This document shows positions 63,877 to 64,000 of a stretch of 64,000 bases of DNA, piece by piece. The notes beneath the pieces are model-generated. The model was not told the DNA's origin. It searched no databases and worked only from the letters and a program-made list of their open reading frames with translations. A program made the translations under genes and the position numbers. Location of the stretch: positions 49,849 through 113,848 of the forward strand of contig CAYZWU010000013.1 of assembly GCA_964482235.1 (NCBI GenBank), given 5' to 3'. The stretch comes from CAYZWU01 sp964482235. GTDB lineage: Bacteria > Planctomycetota > B15-G4 > CAYZWU01. Numbering within the stretch: position 1 is the stretch's first letter; each line of letters begins with the position of its first letter.

Positions 63877-64000
63877 CGCTTGATACCGAGCCCGCGCAAT
63901 CTCCGCCATCTTCACGGAAACAGTCGTTGTTTGCCTTCCGGTCGGAGTTGTGGGGTCCTTCAGAGCCGTGGGGCCGAGGGAATAAAGGGCGGTTTGGGGG
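63877..64000. other. Right-edge sequence, no gene seen
   Basis: 124 bp after the synthase stop. I see no terminator hairpin with a U-tract and no start of another gene; it may continue into one beyond the edge. Confidence 0.5.

Overview
This window is one GC-rich scaffold piece (a 100-N gap lies at 52440-52539) from an uncultured, diderm-type, polysaccharide-degrading bacterium. It carries four Tat-exported Cys-type sulfatases, several secreted beta-helix and glycoside-hydrolase proteins, a TRAP transporter, two SSS sodium symporters, NagA/NagB, uronate enzymes and sucrose-phosphate synthase. This mix suits PVC- or FCB-type candidate phyla (Planctomycetota, Lentisphaerota, Hydrogenedentota or Latescibacterota-like), but the phylum cannot be fixed from the sequence. 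Shine-Dalgarno sites are mostly strong. TGA is a normal stop in many genes here, which matters for the recoding calls below. No rRNA, tRNA, CRISPR array, insertion sequence or transcription factor was recognised.

Layout. 1-2020 (-): a beta-helix/PKD protein cut by the window edge. 2215-5016 (+): a three-gene ABC exporter-like operon. 5067-14531 (+): Gfo/Idh/MocA oxidoreductase, HEAT protein, secreted beta-helix protein, TIM-barrel sugar isomerase, UroD-like protein and SSS symporter. 14554-17229 (-): tagaturonate epimerase and a sulfatase. 17406-19182 (+): nagB-like and nagA. 19253-20251 (-): a second UroD-like protein. 20458-29461 (+): AGE epimerase, SSS symporter, sulfatase and two tandem paralogous surface proteins. 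29458-34466 (-): a very large predicted selenoprotein and an SGNH lipoprotein. 34725-37301: a sulfatase convergent with a sugar amidotransferase. 37836-41115 (+): glucuronokinase, galU and uxaC. 41227-47697 (-): sulfatase, TRAP transporter, a 29-codon gene and a double retropepsin-like protein. 47923-52024: SprT-like protein and a GH38-like mannosidase. 52842-56053 (+): two adjacent predicted selenoproteins. 56175-60496 (-): PIG-L deacetylase, nagB and an alpha/alpha-toroid protein. 60693-63876 (+): PfkB kinase and sucrose-phosphate synthase.

How it fits together. Most genes serve outer-surface and periplasmic breakdown of sulfated, uronate- and hexosamine-containing glycans: sulfatases, GH38-like and GH116-like enzymes and beta-helix proteins. 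Uptake would be by SSS and TRAP systems. Cytoplasmic routing uses UxaC/UxaE for uronates, glucuronokinase/GalU for nucleotide-sugar salvage, and PIG-L, NagA and NagB for amino sugars.

The outstanding observation is selenocysteine. Four in-frame TGA codons in three genes sit at or near redox positions, and each is followed at a similar distance by a hairpin with a G-rich apical loop, like a bacterial SECIS element. They are (i) a 1403-residue protein with a VPG-U thioredoxin-like domain, a U-F-W MsrA-like domain, a LamG-like domain and a GH116-like glycosidase; (ii) a tandem rhodanese with U in place of the catalytic Cys, fused to a kelch propeller; and (iii) directly downstream, a beta-barrel-like protein with U just after its signal peptide. 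Simple gene calling would break all three. No Sec machinery genes (selA, selB, selC, selD) lie in the window.
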